From assembly GCA_025360585.1 (NCBI GenBank), contig JANYBW010000042.1, positions 124,001 through 188,000 of the forward strand: a stretch of 64,000 bases of DNA. The letters are read 5' to 3'. The notes below the pieces were generated by a model, which was not told the origin of the DNA, ran no database searches, and was given only the letters and a program-made list of their open reading frames with translations. A program made the translations under genes and the position numbers. Of this stretch, positions 41,582-51,491 are shown one piece after another. The stretch comes from Actinomycetes bacterium (GTDB lineage Bacteria; Actinomycetota; Acidimicrobiia; IMCC26256; PALSA-610). How positions within the stretch are numbered: the stretch's first letter is position 1; each line of letters begins with the position of its first letter.

Positions 41582-42886
41582 TTATGGGTGTGATCCAATG
41601 AAGCCGAGCTGCGCGTAGTTCTTGCCGAGGACTTGTTTGTCGTCTGCGTTGAGCCACTTTTGCAGCAGCGTTGCGTACACACTGTGATAGTCGACCGTTG
41701 CCGATGGATTGCCGTACCAATCGTCGAGTGAATTGTTTGCCAACGAAGGTTGGGCACCGTAGACGCCACCGTTGACCCGCGGCCCGACGACAAACGCGGC
41801 ACCCGAGGTTCCGTGGTCGGTTCCGCCGCCGTCGTTTTCTTGTACTCGCCGTCCAAATTCGCTAAACGTGAGTGCAACGACATTGGCGGCCCACGATGGG
41901 TTGAGCTTCGTGAACAGTGCCTCGATACCGGCGTCGAGCGAAGTCATCAGATCGGCGTGGTTTTGCAGCTGATTGGTGTGAGTATCGAAGCCATCGAGCG
42001 TGACATTGAAGACACGGATGCCGAGGTTGTGGTTGACCAAACCGGCAACGAGTTCCATCTGGCGTGCGAACCAATCGCTGTTGGGGTTTTGTGGGTACGC
42101 AGGTGCGATTCGTCCCGCGAGCCGCAGCACTTGGGCATGGCTCTGCGCGATGGTGTCGCCCCAGCGGCCCAATCCCGTTTGGCCTGCGGCCGCGAATGAC
42201 GCGAGGCCATCGAAGAGGCGAGCGTCGTCTTGATTACCGCGGTCGACACCGAAACGCCCATCGACCGACATCGGCAATGCGGAGCCGCGGCCTTGGTTCC
42301 CCACAAGATGCAGTGGCACTCCATTGGTATTCAACGTCACCGCGTACAGCGACTCAGTAGCTGCGTTTGGAAGCCCATCCAAGTATCGGCCGATCCAGCC
42401 GGTCGCGTACGGCTGAGCGGGCCCACCCCAACCTTGCATCCAATAACCCATCGAAGTGAAGTGGCTGAAATCCGGTGGGTTGTAGCCAATGCCTTGCACG
42501 ACGGCAACGTCTCCGGCATCGTAGCGAGCTTTGAGTTTGACCAAGCTGGGATGGAGGCCAACGTTCGCATTGATGTTTAAGGTTTCATTCGGCATCAACC
42601 CAATCGTTGGCCGCAACGCGTGATAGTTGCTTTCGTTATGGGGCACCACCATGTTCAACGCATCGTTACCGCCACTGAGCATGACGAGTACCAGGATGGT
42701 GTCATTCGTGCGCAACGGCGGAGCCGCGAAAGCTTCCAGATGCGACAGCATTGGGCCCATCGCCACGCCGCCGCCAGCAACCGCCGTTGCTTGGAGGAAT
42801 CGTCGCCGGCTGAAGTGTTGATTGGTTTCGGGGTATGACAACGCGTCGCGCATCGCCACGACATCGGGGTCGGTAAGTGCAGGCAT
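41582..42886 (-). CDS. DUF1501 family protein, Tat-exported
   Basis: A 434-residue DUF1501 protein. The N-terminus has a Tat signal, SRRRFLQATAVAGGG, at about residues 26-40. The mature part has VLVMLSGGNDALNMVVPH and a late GTSGAAFVVGPRVNGG segment, which relates it to the alkaline-phosphatase/sulfatase-like fold. ATG 42886 has GGAGG four bases ahead. It lies 16 bases behind a DUF1800 gene; DUF1800 and DUF1501 genes occur as pairs in many bacteria and are thought to act together outside the membrane, but no biochemical role is established to my knowledge. Confidence 0.93.
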   Translation of the reverse strand: MPALTDPDVVAMRDALSYPETNQHFSRRRFLQATAVAGGGVAMGPMLSHLEAFAAPPLRTNDTILVLVMLSGGNDALNMVVPHNESNYHALRPTIGLMPNETLNINANVGLHPSLVKLKARYDAGDVAVVQGIGYNPPDFSHFTSMGYWMQGWGGPAQPYATGWIGRYLDGLPNAATESLYAVTLNTNGVPLHLVGNQGRGSALPMSVDGRFGVDRGNQDDARLFDGLASFAAAGQTGLGRWGDTIAQSHAQVLRLAGRIAPAYPQNPNSDWFARQMELVAGLVNHNLGIRVFNVTLDGFDTHTNQLQNHADLMTSLDAGIEALFTKLNPSWAANVVALTFSEFGRRVQENDGGGTDHGTSGAAFVVGPRVNGGVYGAQPSLANNSLDDWYGNPSATVDYHSVYATLLQKWLNADDKQVLGKNYAQLGFIGSHP

Positions 42887-42902
42887 GGGCCCTCCAGATC
42901 CG

Positions 42903-44255
<1,353 letters not shown>

Positions 44256-44337
44256 ATCTCTCCCCCTTGGTACTTCATGACGTATCGGTCACGAAGCGTG
44301 AGGAACTTGAGAGACACCGCCAGCGTGGCGTTGTGGG

Positions 44338-44820
44338 TTACGGCATGCCCGCGCCAGGAGTTTGCACCCGGATGGTTTCAATGCGGCCGGCCATTTCGGC
44401 AACCGTTCGTGCCGACCCGTCGGTGTCGACGAGGATCAGATCCGTCGTGGCGAAGGTACCGCCGCCATCGAGATCGAAACCAAAGTTCCCGATGTACGCC
44501 CGGCCTTGTGCTGAAACCACCATGTCGTTGCAGTGCCACGGCGCGTGGCCGTGGAGGTCCGCGACTTGCTCGATGGTGCCATCGAGATTCAGGCGCAAGA
44601 GACGCCGATCTTTCATAGAAACGATCAGCATGCGGCCGTGCTGATCCCAGCCGATGCCGCTGGGTTGTTCGGACACGTTGCAGATGAGTTCGGTGGTGCC
44701 GTCCGAGTTCAGCGCGAGCACACGCCCAGTGTGCATATCCGAAAAGACCAAACGACCGTTGTGCCAGCGGGGCGCCTCGCCAAACGCAATGCCTTCAAGC
44801 ACAGTCTCGAGTTTGCTCAT
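44338..44820 (-). CDS. SMP-30/gluconolactonase family protein, apparently internally deleted
   Basis: A 160-residue protein whose N-terminal 135 residues follow the SMP-30/LRE propeller (EAPRWHNGRLVFSDMHTG, PSGIGWDQHGRMLIVSM, HCNDMVVSAQGRAYIGNFGF) and whose last 20 residues (GRIETIRVQTPGAGMP) look like the normal C-terminal end of the family. Full-length members are near 280-300 residues, so about 120-130 residues, including further propeller blades with metal ligands, are missing in the middle, while the frame is kept. The join is near base 44395. Either the protein is a degraded enzyme or this is a mis-assembly. Its ATG overlaps the MFS stop (ATGA). Confidence 0.8.
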   Translation of the reverse strand: MSKLETVLEGIAFGEAPRWHNGRLVFSDMHTGRVLALNSDGTTELICNVSEQPSGIGWDQHGRMLIVSMKDRRLLRLNLDGTIEQVADLHGHAPWHCNDMVVSAQGRAYIGNFGFDLDGGGTFATTDLILVDTDGSARTVAEMAGRIETIRVQTPGAGMP

Positions 44821-46466
44821 GTGGGAAACTCCAATTCGGAAGGGCTGATGTCGTCGAGATCGCGTTGATTCGTCTCGGGCAGGAACGGCACGATGAGTAT
44901 GGCGGCGATAAAGGTTCCCGCGGCACAGATCGCGATCGAACGACCGATATTGCCCAACGGGTCGCGCAACGCTCCCGCGACTTGAAGGCCGACGACCGAT
45001 CCCACGACGCTGATCAACGTCACGAACCCATTCGACGTGCCACGGGTCTCGGTGGGGAAGAGCTCAACGGTCTGCGTGCCGATTGCCAGCGCTCCGATCG
45101 CCAATGCTGCGTCGCCAATCCCCGATGCAAGCCACAGGATTGGTCCGCTGGTGAGAAAAAATATCGCTCGGACAGCCGCTCCAACGGACAACGTAATCAT
45201 CGCGACTGGTCGGCGACCATACCGTTCGAGCAGTCTTGCCGTCGCGGCTATGGCGATGAAGCCTGGTGCGGTGGTCGTCGCGAAACGAAACAGCAGGATG
45301 AATCCGTTGGAGTAATGATGCACATCGGTGAGATACGTGTTCGTGAGTTGGGCTGAAGGTGCGGACAACACATTCGTAAAAAAGCCGATGAGTGCCATCA
45401 GGATGAATCGTTTGCGGTAGGTAGGGCCGAAGACTTCACGCATCCGGCCCCGTTGATGCGAGACGGCGGCGATGCGTTCGTAGCGCTTCGATTCGTCGAG
45501 GTGGGAACCGATGCGCCGCACGAGCAGCGCGCTCGCGGCACTGCCGACGAGGAGCCCGCGCCAAGCGCTGTGCCAGTAATCCGAGATCGGCAGCAAAATA
45601 ACGGTGAGTGAGAAACCCACTCCACCGGCTAGCGCCAGCATCGTTGTTGCAAACGCTCGGGCCCGTTCGGGTGCTTCTTCAAGCGCTCCGACCGCGCCCA
45701 CAATAGCGGCTGCAGTCGCAAAGCCGCGGGCCAAGGTTTGCAACACCGTGAGCGTTTCGATGTTGGGAGCGAACGCACTGAGGAGGTTGGTCGCGGCCAT
45801 GCCGAACAACGAATACAGAATGACTCGACGCCGACCGATGCGATCCGCCAGCCCGCCTGCGATCAACGCGACGAGTGCGCCCGCGCGCATGATCGACAAC
45901 ATGTTGGAGAAGGCGTGATCGGAGAGCGGCAGCGTCTTTACGACTCCGTGCAATGTTCCAACGTGCGTGAACGATTTTTTGATCGGACTGCCGTACTGGC
46001 CCACGATCGCTTGGCCGAACGTAGCGACCGCGACTGCGAATCCGGCAGTGGCTAGGTAGATCGCTTGTTCTTTGGTGTACGGAACTGGCGGGAGCATCGG
46101 AATGGCTTTGGGTGCGTCCGGTTCTGGCGCGTCCATATTGCCGGTGATCTCGTATTTGATCCGGTCGATCGCGTGCGTTGCTGCTTTGTCGTAGTGCAGC
46201 TGGATCATCGAGGCAACAATTCCATTGAAGTATGGAAGCTGGAGATCGGTCGTGGCTTCGACGGTCAGTATCGTGCGGAGTGGGTTCTTCGGTTCGGGAG
46301 CGGCGCTGAACGTCATGGAGCCATCGGTGCTCGGATCGCCTTGGATGAGCGCGCGTAATGTGCCGTTGTCATCGCGGGTTGCGCCGAGCTTGTCAATGAC
46401 GACGCGCTCCACGATTTCATACTGGGCGTCGAGCTCAACGACAATCGAATGCTGCACGGCGCGCAT
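44817..46466 (-). CDS. MFS transporter with extra soluble N-terminal domain
   Basis: A 549-residue major facilitator. From about residue 130 there are twelve membrane helices, with the loop 2-3 motif GGLADRIGRRRVI and a cytoplasmic-loop region near VRRIGSHLDESKRYERI. Residues 1-115 form an extra soluble domain (RTILTVEATTDLQLPYFNG and QLHYDKAATHAIDRIKYEI) that looks like part of a SRPBCC/START-type alpha-beta fold. I choose ATG 46466 because a longer reading (to 46790) would be antisense to bcp. It is divergent from bcp and coupled by ATGA to the SMP-30 gene, so both probably act on one substrate. Confidence 0.8.
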   Translation of the reverse strand: MRAVQHSIVVELDAQYEIVERVVIDKLGATRDDNGTLRALIQGDPSTDGSMTFSAAPEPKNPLRTILTVEATTDLQLPYFNGIVASMIQLHYDKAATHAIDRIKYEITGNMDAPEPDAPKAIPMLPPVPYTKEQAIYLATAGFAVAVATFGQAIVGQYGSPIKKSFTHVGTLHGVVKTLPLSDHAFSNMLSIMRAGALVALIAGGLADRIGRRRVILYSLFGMAATNLLSAFAPNIETLTVLQTLARGFATAAAIVGAVGALEEAPERARAFATTMLALAGGVGFSLTVILLPISDYWHSAWRGLLVGSAASALLVRRIGSHLDESKRYERIAAVSHQRGRMREVFGPTYRKRFILMALIGFFTNVLSAPSAQLTNTYLTDVHHYSNGFILLFRFATTTAPGFIAIAATARLLERYGRRPVAMITLSVGAAVRAIFFLTSGPILWLASGIGDAALAIGALAIGTQTVELFPTETRGTSNGFVTLISVVGSVVGLQVAGALRDPLGNIGRSIAICAAGTFIAAILIVPFLPETNQRDLDDISPSELEFPT

Positions 46467-46499
46467 GCTAAGCAGAGCGCGGACCAAATGGAGGTACCC

Positions 46500-46964
46500 A
46501 TGACTCAACTCAATGTCGGTGACCCAGCCCCGAAGTTCAGCCTCAGCGATCAGCACGGCAACACCGTCAAGCTGACGCAATTCAAGGGCCAGTCGGTGGT
46601 TATTTACTTCTATCCGCGTGCAGATACTCCGGGGTGCACCACGCAATCCTGTGCAGTGCGCGACGCGTTTCCGGAACTTGCGAAACTCAACGCCGTCGTG
46701 CTCGGCGTCTCGCCCGACCCGCCCGCCAAACAGTTGAAATTCGACGAGAAATACGAACTTGGATTTCCGCTGCTTGCCGATGAAGGCCACGAGATGGCGG
46801 AAGCGTTTGGTGTATGGGCCGAAAAGATGAATTATGGCCGGAAATACATGGGTATTGTGCGCAGCGCGTTTGTGGTGGATCCCAAAGGCAAGATTTCCGG
46901 CGCCTTCTACAAGGTGAGCCCGAAAGATACTGTTCCCAAGGTCACCAAGATCCTCGAAGGTTGA
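46500..46964 (+). CDS. bcp: Thiol peroxidase of the Bcp/PrxQ family
   Basis: A 154-residue peroxiredoxin. The peroxidatic Cys46 and resolving Cys51 are in TPGCTTQSC, the atypical two-Cys pattern of Bcp/PrxQ. VVIYFYPRADTPGCTTQ and FPLLADEGHEM are family marks, and the Arg in the YMGIVRSAFVVD strand completes the active site. Such enzymes reduce peroxides with thioredoxin. ATG 46500 has GGAGG five bases ahead. It is divergent from the MFS gene, with about 33 bases between the two starts. Confidence 0.96.
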   Translation: MTQLNVGDPAPKFSLSDQHGNTVKLTQFKGQSVVIYFYPRADTPGCTTQSCAVRDAFPELAKLNAVVLGVSPDPPAKQLKFDEKYELGFPLLADEGHEMAEAFGVWAEKMNYGRKYMGIVRSAFVVDPKGKISGAFYKVSPKDTVPKVTKILEG

Positions 46965-47010
46965 TTCGGGCGCCTGCCCATGGCATCAGGCCGGCCGCGA
47001 CAAATCGGTG

Positions 47011-47769
47011 TTAGTTCACCGCGTGGTAACCACCGTCGACGTGAATTACCTCTCCAGTGGTTGCCGGAAACAGATCGCTGAAGAGTGCGACACAGGCGCG
47101 CGCGACGGGGTCGGCGTCGCGAACGTCCCAGCCGAGAGGAGCGCGCTCAGCCCAGCTGTCTTCGAATTGTTCGAAGCCAGGGATGGATTTTGCCGCGATC
47201 GTGCGGATTGGTCCCGCGGCCACGAGATTGACGCGAATCCCCGATGGGCCAAGGTCACGGGCGAGATACCTCGACGTCGACTCAAAGGCGGCTTTTGCCA
47301 CGCCCATCCAGTCGTAGACGGGCCAAGCTACGCGCGAATTGTCGAAATCGAGACCTACAATCGAACCGCCGTTGGTCATGAGCGGGCGACACGCGATCGC
47401 CAACGACTTCAACGAGAATGCGCTGATATGCATGGCCACCGAAACGTCCTCCCACGGTGCAGTGAGAAACCCCCCACCGAGGCAGGATTCTGGCGCGTAA
47501 CCGATCGCGTGCAAGGCACCGTCGAGTTGACCGCCAACCCGATCCGCCAGTGCTAACACGTCGGCCGCGTTCGTCGCGTCGAGCTCAACGATCTGCACGT
47601 CTGGGTGGGGGAGTCGGCGCGCGGCGCGTTGGGTGAGGCTCATTGCTCGCCCGAACGAAGTCAGCACGATTTCGGCGCCAGCCTCTTGGGCGCGCTGTGC
47701 GACGGAATAGGCGATCGACGCGTCGTTCAGGATTCCAGTAATGAGCAGGCGTTTTCCTTCGAGCAGCAT
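47011..47769 (-). CDS. fabI: Enoyl-[acyl-carrier-protein] reductase (FabI/InhA type)
   Basis: FabI carries out the last reduction in each fatty-acid elongation cycle, using NADH. The 252-residue SDR has KRLLITGILNDASIAYSVA at the N-terminus, the pattern of FabI/InhA instead of the classical GxxxGIG. The catalytic pair is the Tyr/Lys in YDWMGVAKAAFES, spaced as in FabI. VAAGPIRTIAAKSI is the substrate-loop region. It is the last gene of the fab operon, 33 bases after the carboxyltransferase gene. In mycobacteria InhA pairs with a type I FAS; here it ends a full type II set. Confidence 0.93.
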   Translation of the reverse strand: MLLEGKRLLITGILNDASIAYSVAQRAQEAGAEIVLTSFGRAMSLTQRAARRLPHPDVQIVELDATNAADVLALADRVGGQLDGALHAIGYAPESCLGGGFLTAPWEDVSVAMHISAFSLKSLAIACRPLMTNGGSIVGLDFDNSRVAWPVYDWMGVAKAAFESTSRYLARDLGPSGIRVNLVAAGPIRTIAAKSIPGFEQFEDSWAERAPLGWDVRDADPVARACVALFSDLFPATTGEVIHVDGGYHAVN

Positions 47770-47802
47770 GAGTTCTCCGAAACGGTAGGAAGCAAGGTTG
47801 GG

Positions 47803-49146
47803 TCAGAGTGGCGTATTGCTATGGCGGCGATTGATGGTCGTCGCTCGTTTCATTGACAAGGTGGCGAGGCCGTCGCAAATTCGCGCCCGAGTGTCGCGGG
47901 GATCGATCACATCGTCAACCAATCCGCGTCCGGCGGCTTCCCACGGGTTGAGAAAACGCGTTTCGTATTCTTGGGCCGTGAGCCCTTTGCTGCCGAGAAT
48001 TTGCACGGCGCCGTTGGTACCCATTACTGCAATCTCCGCGTTCGGCCACGCCAAATAAAGATCGTTGCCAATGCCTCGGGAATCCATCACGATGTACGCG
48101 CCGCCAAATGCCTTGCGTAATACGACAGCGATACGAGGCACAGTCGCTTCACAATACGCGTGGACGAGTTCCGCACCGTGGCGGATCATCCCTCGCCATT
48201 CAAGATCGCGGCCCGGTTCGAAGCCCGGAGTATCGACGAGGGTGATGATCGGGAGGTTGAACGCGTCGCACCACACCACAAAGCGTGCAGCTTTGCGTGA
48301 AGCTTCGATATCAAGGGTTCCCGCTCGCCACGCGGGTTGATTCGCGACAATCCCGACGCTGCGACCGTCGATCCGGGCGAAACCGGTAACCACGTTGGGT
48401 GCGTAGCCGGCTCGGACTTCGCAGAACGTTGCAGCGTCACAGACATCTTCGATGACCTCGCGTACGTCGTAGGCCGCGGTTTTGGCAAAGGGCACGCAAG
48501 CGGCTGAAATCTCGCAGGGTCGACGGGGCTCGTCGTTGAGGTAAACGCGCGGCGGATCGACCAACGAGTGCGCAGGGAGGTAACTCAAAAGTTGCGTCAC
48601 CGCGAGGTTGACCGCGGCAACGTCTTGGACCACTAGCGCGGCAACGCCTGTGGCCACGTCGTGTACCGCCGAGCCGCCAAGGGAGTGACGGCTCACCGTC
48701 ACTCCCGTAACTTGTTCAACTTCTCCAGGACCGCTGACGTACGCGAATGCTTGTGGAGTCATGATGACCGCGTCGACCAAACCGAGCAGCAAAGACGGCC
48801 CGGATACGCACGCCCCGACGACGGCGCAGATCGTCGGTACCACTCCCGATGCGTCGCACAGTGCTTTCGCAATACAACCCCAACCATGAAGCGCGCTCAC
48901 ACCCTCGTGCACATCGGCGCCGCCCGAATCGAGTTCGATCACGATTGGCATGCGCAGTCGCACCGCGAAACCTATGGAGTGCACGACGGTGGTCGCCCCC
49001 GCAAGACCAATCGCACCATGATGTTTGCCGCCGGCGATCGTGACCCACATCGCGCGACCCGATGCCAGATCGCGTACTCCTGCCGCCACGGTTTCGTCGG
49101 CGAAGTGCGCAATCGTCGGCAGCGCTGGTTGCACCAGTTCGATCAC
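47803..49146 (-). CDS. Acyl-CoA carboxylase carboxyltransferase subunit (AccD/PccB type)
   Basis: A 447-residue biotin-dependent carboxyltransferase of the fused beta/alpha kind. Both crotonase-fold halves are visible: IVIELDSGGADVHEGVSALHG and SGPSLLLG in the first, and VDTPGFEPG and RKAFGGAYIVM in the second, with the family's C-terminal ending (NTPL). It lacks about 60 N-terminal residues of the usual 510-530-residue PccB chain (the GKMTARERI part). Location between fabF and fabI suggests malonyl-CoA supply for fatty-acid synthesis. It would need a biotin-carboxylase/carrier subunit; none is here. ATG overlaps the fabF stop. Confidence 0.9.
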   Translation of the reverse strand: MIELVQPALPTIAHFADETVAAGVRDLASGRAMWVTIAGGKHHGAIGLAGATTVVHSIGFAVRLRMPIVIELDSGGADVHEGVSALHGWGCIAKALCDASGVVPTICAVVGACVSGPSLLLGLVDAVIMTPQAFAYVSGPGEVEQVTGVTVSRHSLGGSAVHDVATGVAALVVQDVAAVNLAVTQLLSYLPAHSLVDPPRVYLNDEPRRPCEISAACVPFAKTAAYDVREVIEDVCDAATFCEVRAGYAPNVVTGFARIDGRSVGIVANQPAWRAGTLDIEASRKAARFVVWCDAFNLPIITLVDTPGFEPGRDLEWRGMIRHGAELVHAYCEATVPRIAVVLRKAFGGAYIVMDSRGIGNDLYLAWPNAEIAVMGTNGAVQILGSKGLTAQEYETRFLNPWEAAGRGLVDDVIDPRDTRARICDGLATLSMKRATTINRRHSNTPL

Positions 49147-50393
49147 TCGCCCGGCGGCGCAAAGATCAGCGACGCATTGTGCCCGCCGAACCCGAAGGAA
49201 TTCGATAACGCGGGCGCCAATGCAATCGCGCGTGCATCACCGTGTACAACGTCGAGTGCGATTGCGGGATCGAGCATTTCGAGGTTCGCCGTCGGCGGCA
49301 CGAGTTGCTTCGTCATCGCGAGGATCGCAGCGACGGCTTCAACCGCGCCCGCAGCGCCAATCATGTGGCCGGTGATGCCCTTGGTCGAAGTCACCGGTAC
49401 CGCGCCGGCTCCGAACACTTTCGTGACGGCTTCGGACTCTGCCGCGTCGTTCAATGGCGTTGAGGTTCCGTGCGCGTTGATATGGGCAATCGCATGAGGT
49501 TCAAGTTGCGCATCGCGCAATGCCAGCTCCATACATGCAGCTGCCCCAACCCCGCCCGGTGACGGCGCGGTGATGTGGTGCGCATCGGAGTTGCGCCCGT
49601 AGCCGACCAACTCGCCGTAGATCCGAGCGCCCCGGGCCACAGCATGGTCCCACGCTTCCAACACGAGTGCGCCAGCACCTTCGCCCATCACAAATCCATC
49701 GCGCGCAACGTCGAACGGACGCGAAGCATGTTGCGGATCATCGCCCCGGCCCGACAACGCGGTCATGCGCGCAAAAGCACTGATCGCAACGGGCGTCATG
49801 CACGATTCGGCCCCCATGCCGATGGCGACGTCGGCTTCGCCGTAACGAATCAAGTTCGCGGCGTCGCCGATTGCATTCGTGCCTGCGGCGCAGGCGGTCG
49901 CGACGGCAATGTTTGGGCCCGTCCAGCCGAATTGCAATGACACCAATGCAGGAGTTGCGTTGGCCATCATCATGGGTACCAACAGCGGGCTTACCCGATT
50001 GGCACCCTTGGTGATCAACACGCCGATTTGTTCTTCTAGCGTGATGAGCCCTCCGATTCCTACACCCGCAATGACCGCGCAACGAGCTGGATCCGCGCCA
50101 ACATCGCCCGCGTCGGCAAGCGCATCGGCCGCGGCCGCGAAACCGAGAATCGCGACGCGATCGAGCCGACGCGCTTCTTTGGCTGAAACGTACTTTTCGG
50201 TTTCGAATTCAGGTACTTCGCAACCAATTTGTACAGCCAGCTGCGATGGGTCATACCGCTTGATTCGCGCCGCGCACGACACCCCGGAGTTCAAACGACT
50301 CCAAAACGCGTCCAACGACGTACCGGCCGGCGCCTTGACTCCGAGGCCAGTAATCGCGACGCGACGCCGCCCGCGCGAATCCGTTGCAGCCAT
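49143..50393 (-). CDS. fabF: 3-oxoacyl-[acyl-carrier-protein] synthase II
   Basis: FabF condenses malonyl-ACP with growing acyl-ACP chains. The active-site Cys168 lies in VATACAAGTNAIGDAA, and the two histidines are in INAHGTSTPLND and KGITGHMIGAAGA, with the GFGGHNASL ending. The 416-residue length is normal. It begins five bases after acpP and its stop overlaps the carboxyltransferase ATG (ATGA), so ACP, condensing enzyme and malonyl-CoA formation lie on one transcript. Confidence 0.96.
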   Translation of the reverse strand: MAATDSRGRRRVAITGLGVKAPAGTSLDAFWSRLNSGVSCAARIKRYDPSQLAVQIGCEVPEFETEKYVSAKEARRLDRVAILGFAAAADALADAGDVGADPARCAVIAGVGIGGLITLEEQIGVLITKGANRVSPLLVPMMMANATPALVSLQFGWTGPNIAVATACAAGTNAIGDAANLIRYGEADVAIGMGAESCMTPVAISAFARMTALSGRGDDPQHASRPFDVARDGFVMGEGAGALVLEAWDHAVARGARIYGELVGYGRNSDAHHITAPSPGGVGAAACMELALRDAQLEPHAIAHINAHGTSTPLNDAAESEAVTKVFGAGAVPVTSTKGITGHMIGAAGAVEAVAAILAMTKQLVPPTANLEMLDPAIALDVVHGDARAIALAPALSNSFGFGGHNASLIFAPPGE

Positions 50394-50398
50394 CGCGG

Positions 50399-50641
50399 TT
50401 AGACAAGCTTGCCGAGGACAAGATCGACGGCGTGGCCAACGGTCGTGACGCCTTCGAGATCTTCTTCGGGTACCTGGATATCGAAGCGTTCTTCGAGCCC
50501 CATAACGAGCTCAACTAAATCGAGACTGTCGGCGTCGAGGTCTTCTTTGAAGCGCGCCGTCTCGGTGACTTGGTCGGCCTCGACCGAAAGGACTTCGGTC
50601 GCGACTTCGCGAACGGCGTCGAGTGCAGTGGAACGATCCAT
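50399..50641 (-). CDS. acpP: Acyl carrier protein
   Basis: An 80-residue acidic ACP. The phosphopantetheine attachment site is Ser39 in DLDADSLDLVELV. It carries acyl chains between the fab enzymes made by the same operon. Of two adjacent ATG codons (50644 and 50641), the second is better spaced from AAGGA. A gap of about 70 bases to fabG upstream could hold a separate promoter, since ACP is usually needed in excess. Confidence 0.96.
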   Translation of the reverse strand: MDRSTALDAVREVATEVLSVEADQVTETARFKEDLDADSLDLVELVMGLEERFDIQVPEEDLEGVTTVGHAVDLVLGKLV

Positions 50642-50711
50642 CATTTTCCTTGGGGTCGGGAAGTAGCGAGTATCTGGTTGTGCTCGGTATTTCTAGTGGA
50701 TAGCGCGAACA

Positions 50712-51491
50712 TCAGTGTCCCATTCCTAGGCCACCATCAACGGGAATCACCGCGCCAGTGATGTAGCTCGAAAGTGGGGAACACAAAAACGCAATGACAT
50801 CAGCCACTTCTTGGGTATAGCCGAAGCGACCGAGCGGAACTTGGCGTTCAATATTGGCAATCCAATCGCTCGGCATATCGGCAGTCATCGCGGTGGATAT
50901 TGGGCCGGGGGCCACCACGTTCGCGGTAACGCCGCGGCTGCCCAGCTCTCGAGCCACACTCCTGGTCAGCCCGATGAGGCCGGCTTTGCTGGCCGCGTAG
51001 TTCGCTTGCCCGGCGCTGCCGAGCAAGCCACTCGCAGAAGCAACGTTCACGATTCTTCCGTATCGTGCCTTCATCATGGCTGGGGTACAACGCCGTACGA
51101 GATGAAATGCGCCGCTGAGATTCGTCTGCATCACGTCGTTCCAGTTGTCGTCACTCATGCGCATCGTGAGACCATCGCGCGTGATACCTGCGTTATTCAC
51201 CAAGACCGTGATAGGACCCAAGCTCGTTTCGATTTCTTTGCAAGCCTGATCGACTGCCTCACTTGATCGCACATCGATTGCGAAGGCCGCCGCGACATTG
51301 CCTTCGTCTGCAATCGTTTGCACGACCGCTTGAGCTCCGACATCGTCTCCGCCGTAACCGACCGCGACGTGTAAGCCTGATCGCGCGAGCGCAATCGCGG
51401 TCGTGGCGCCGATGCCCTTTGAAGCCCCGGTCACGACCGCAACCCGCGTGGGCTTCGGGGCCACGACGGCGGGGGTCGAGGCATCGGTCAT
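50712..51491 (-). CDS. fabG: 3-oxoacyl-[acyl-carrier-protein] reductase
   Basis: FabG reduces 3-oxoacyl-ACP with NADPH. This SDR has TGASKGIGATTAIAL, LVNNAGITRDGL, the serine in VNVASASGLLG and the YAASKAGLIG Tyr/Lys pair, ending in VIPVDGGLGMGH. The N-terminal 15 residues before the Rossmann start (MTDASTPAVVAPKPT) are an unstructured tail. ATG 51491 overlaps the fabH stop (ATGA); the upstream reading is the repeat in the fabH tail in another frame. Confidence 0.95.
   Translation of the reverse strand: MTDASTPAVVAPKPTRVAVVTGASKGIGATTAIALARSGLHVAVGYGGDDVGAQAVVQTIADEGNVAAAFAIDVRSSEAVDQACKEIETSLGPITVLVNNAGITRDGLTMRMSDDNWNDVMQTNLSGAFHLVRRCTPAMMKARYGRIVNVASASGLLGSAGQANYAASKAGLIGLTRSVARELGSRGVTANVVAPGPISTAMTADMPSDWIANIERQVPLGRFGYTQEVADVIAFLCSPLSSYITGAVIPVDGGLGMGH

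Noticed and set aside
46467-46790. N-terminal extension of the MFS protein to 46790
   Set aside because: It would be fully antisense to bcp, which has strong family motifs and a GGAGG; the extension shows no fold.
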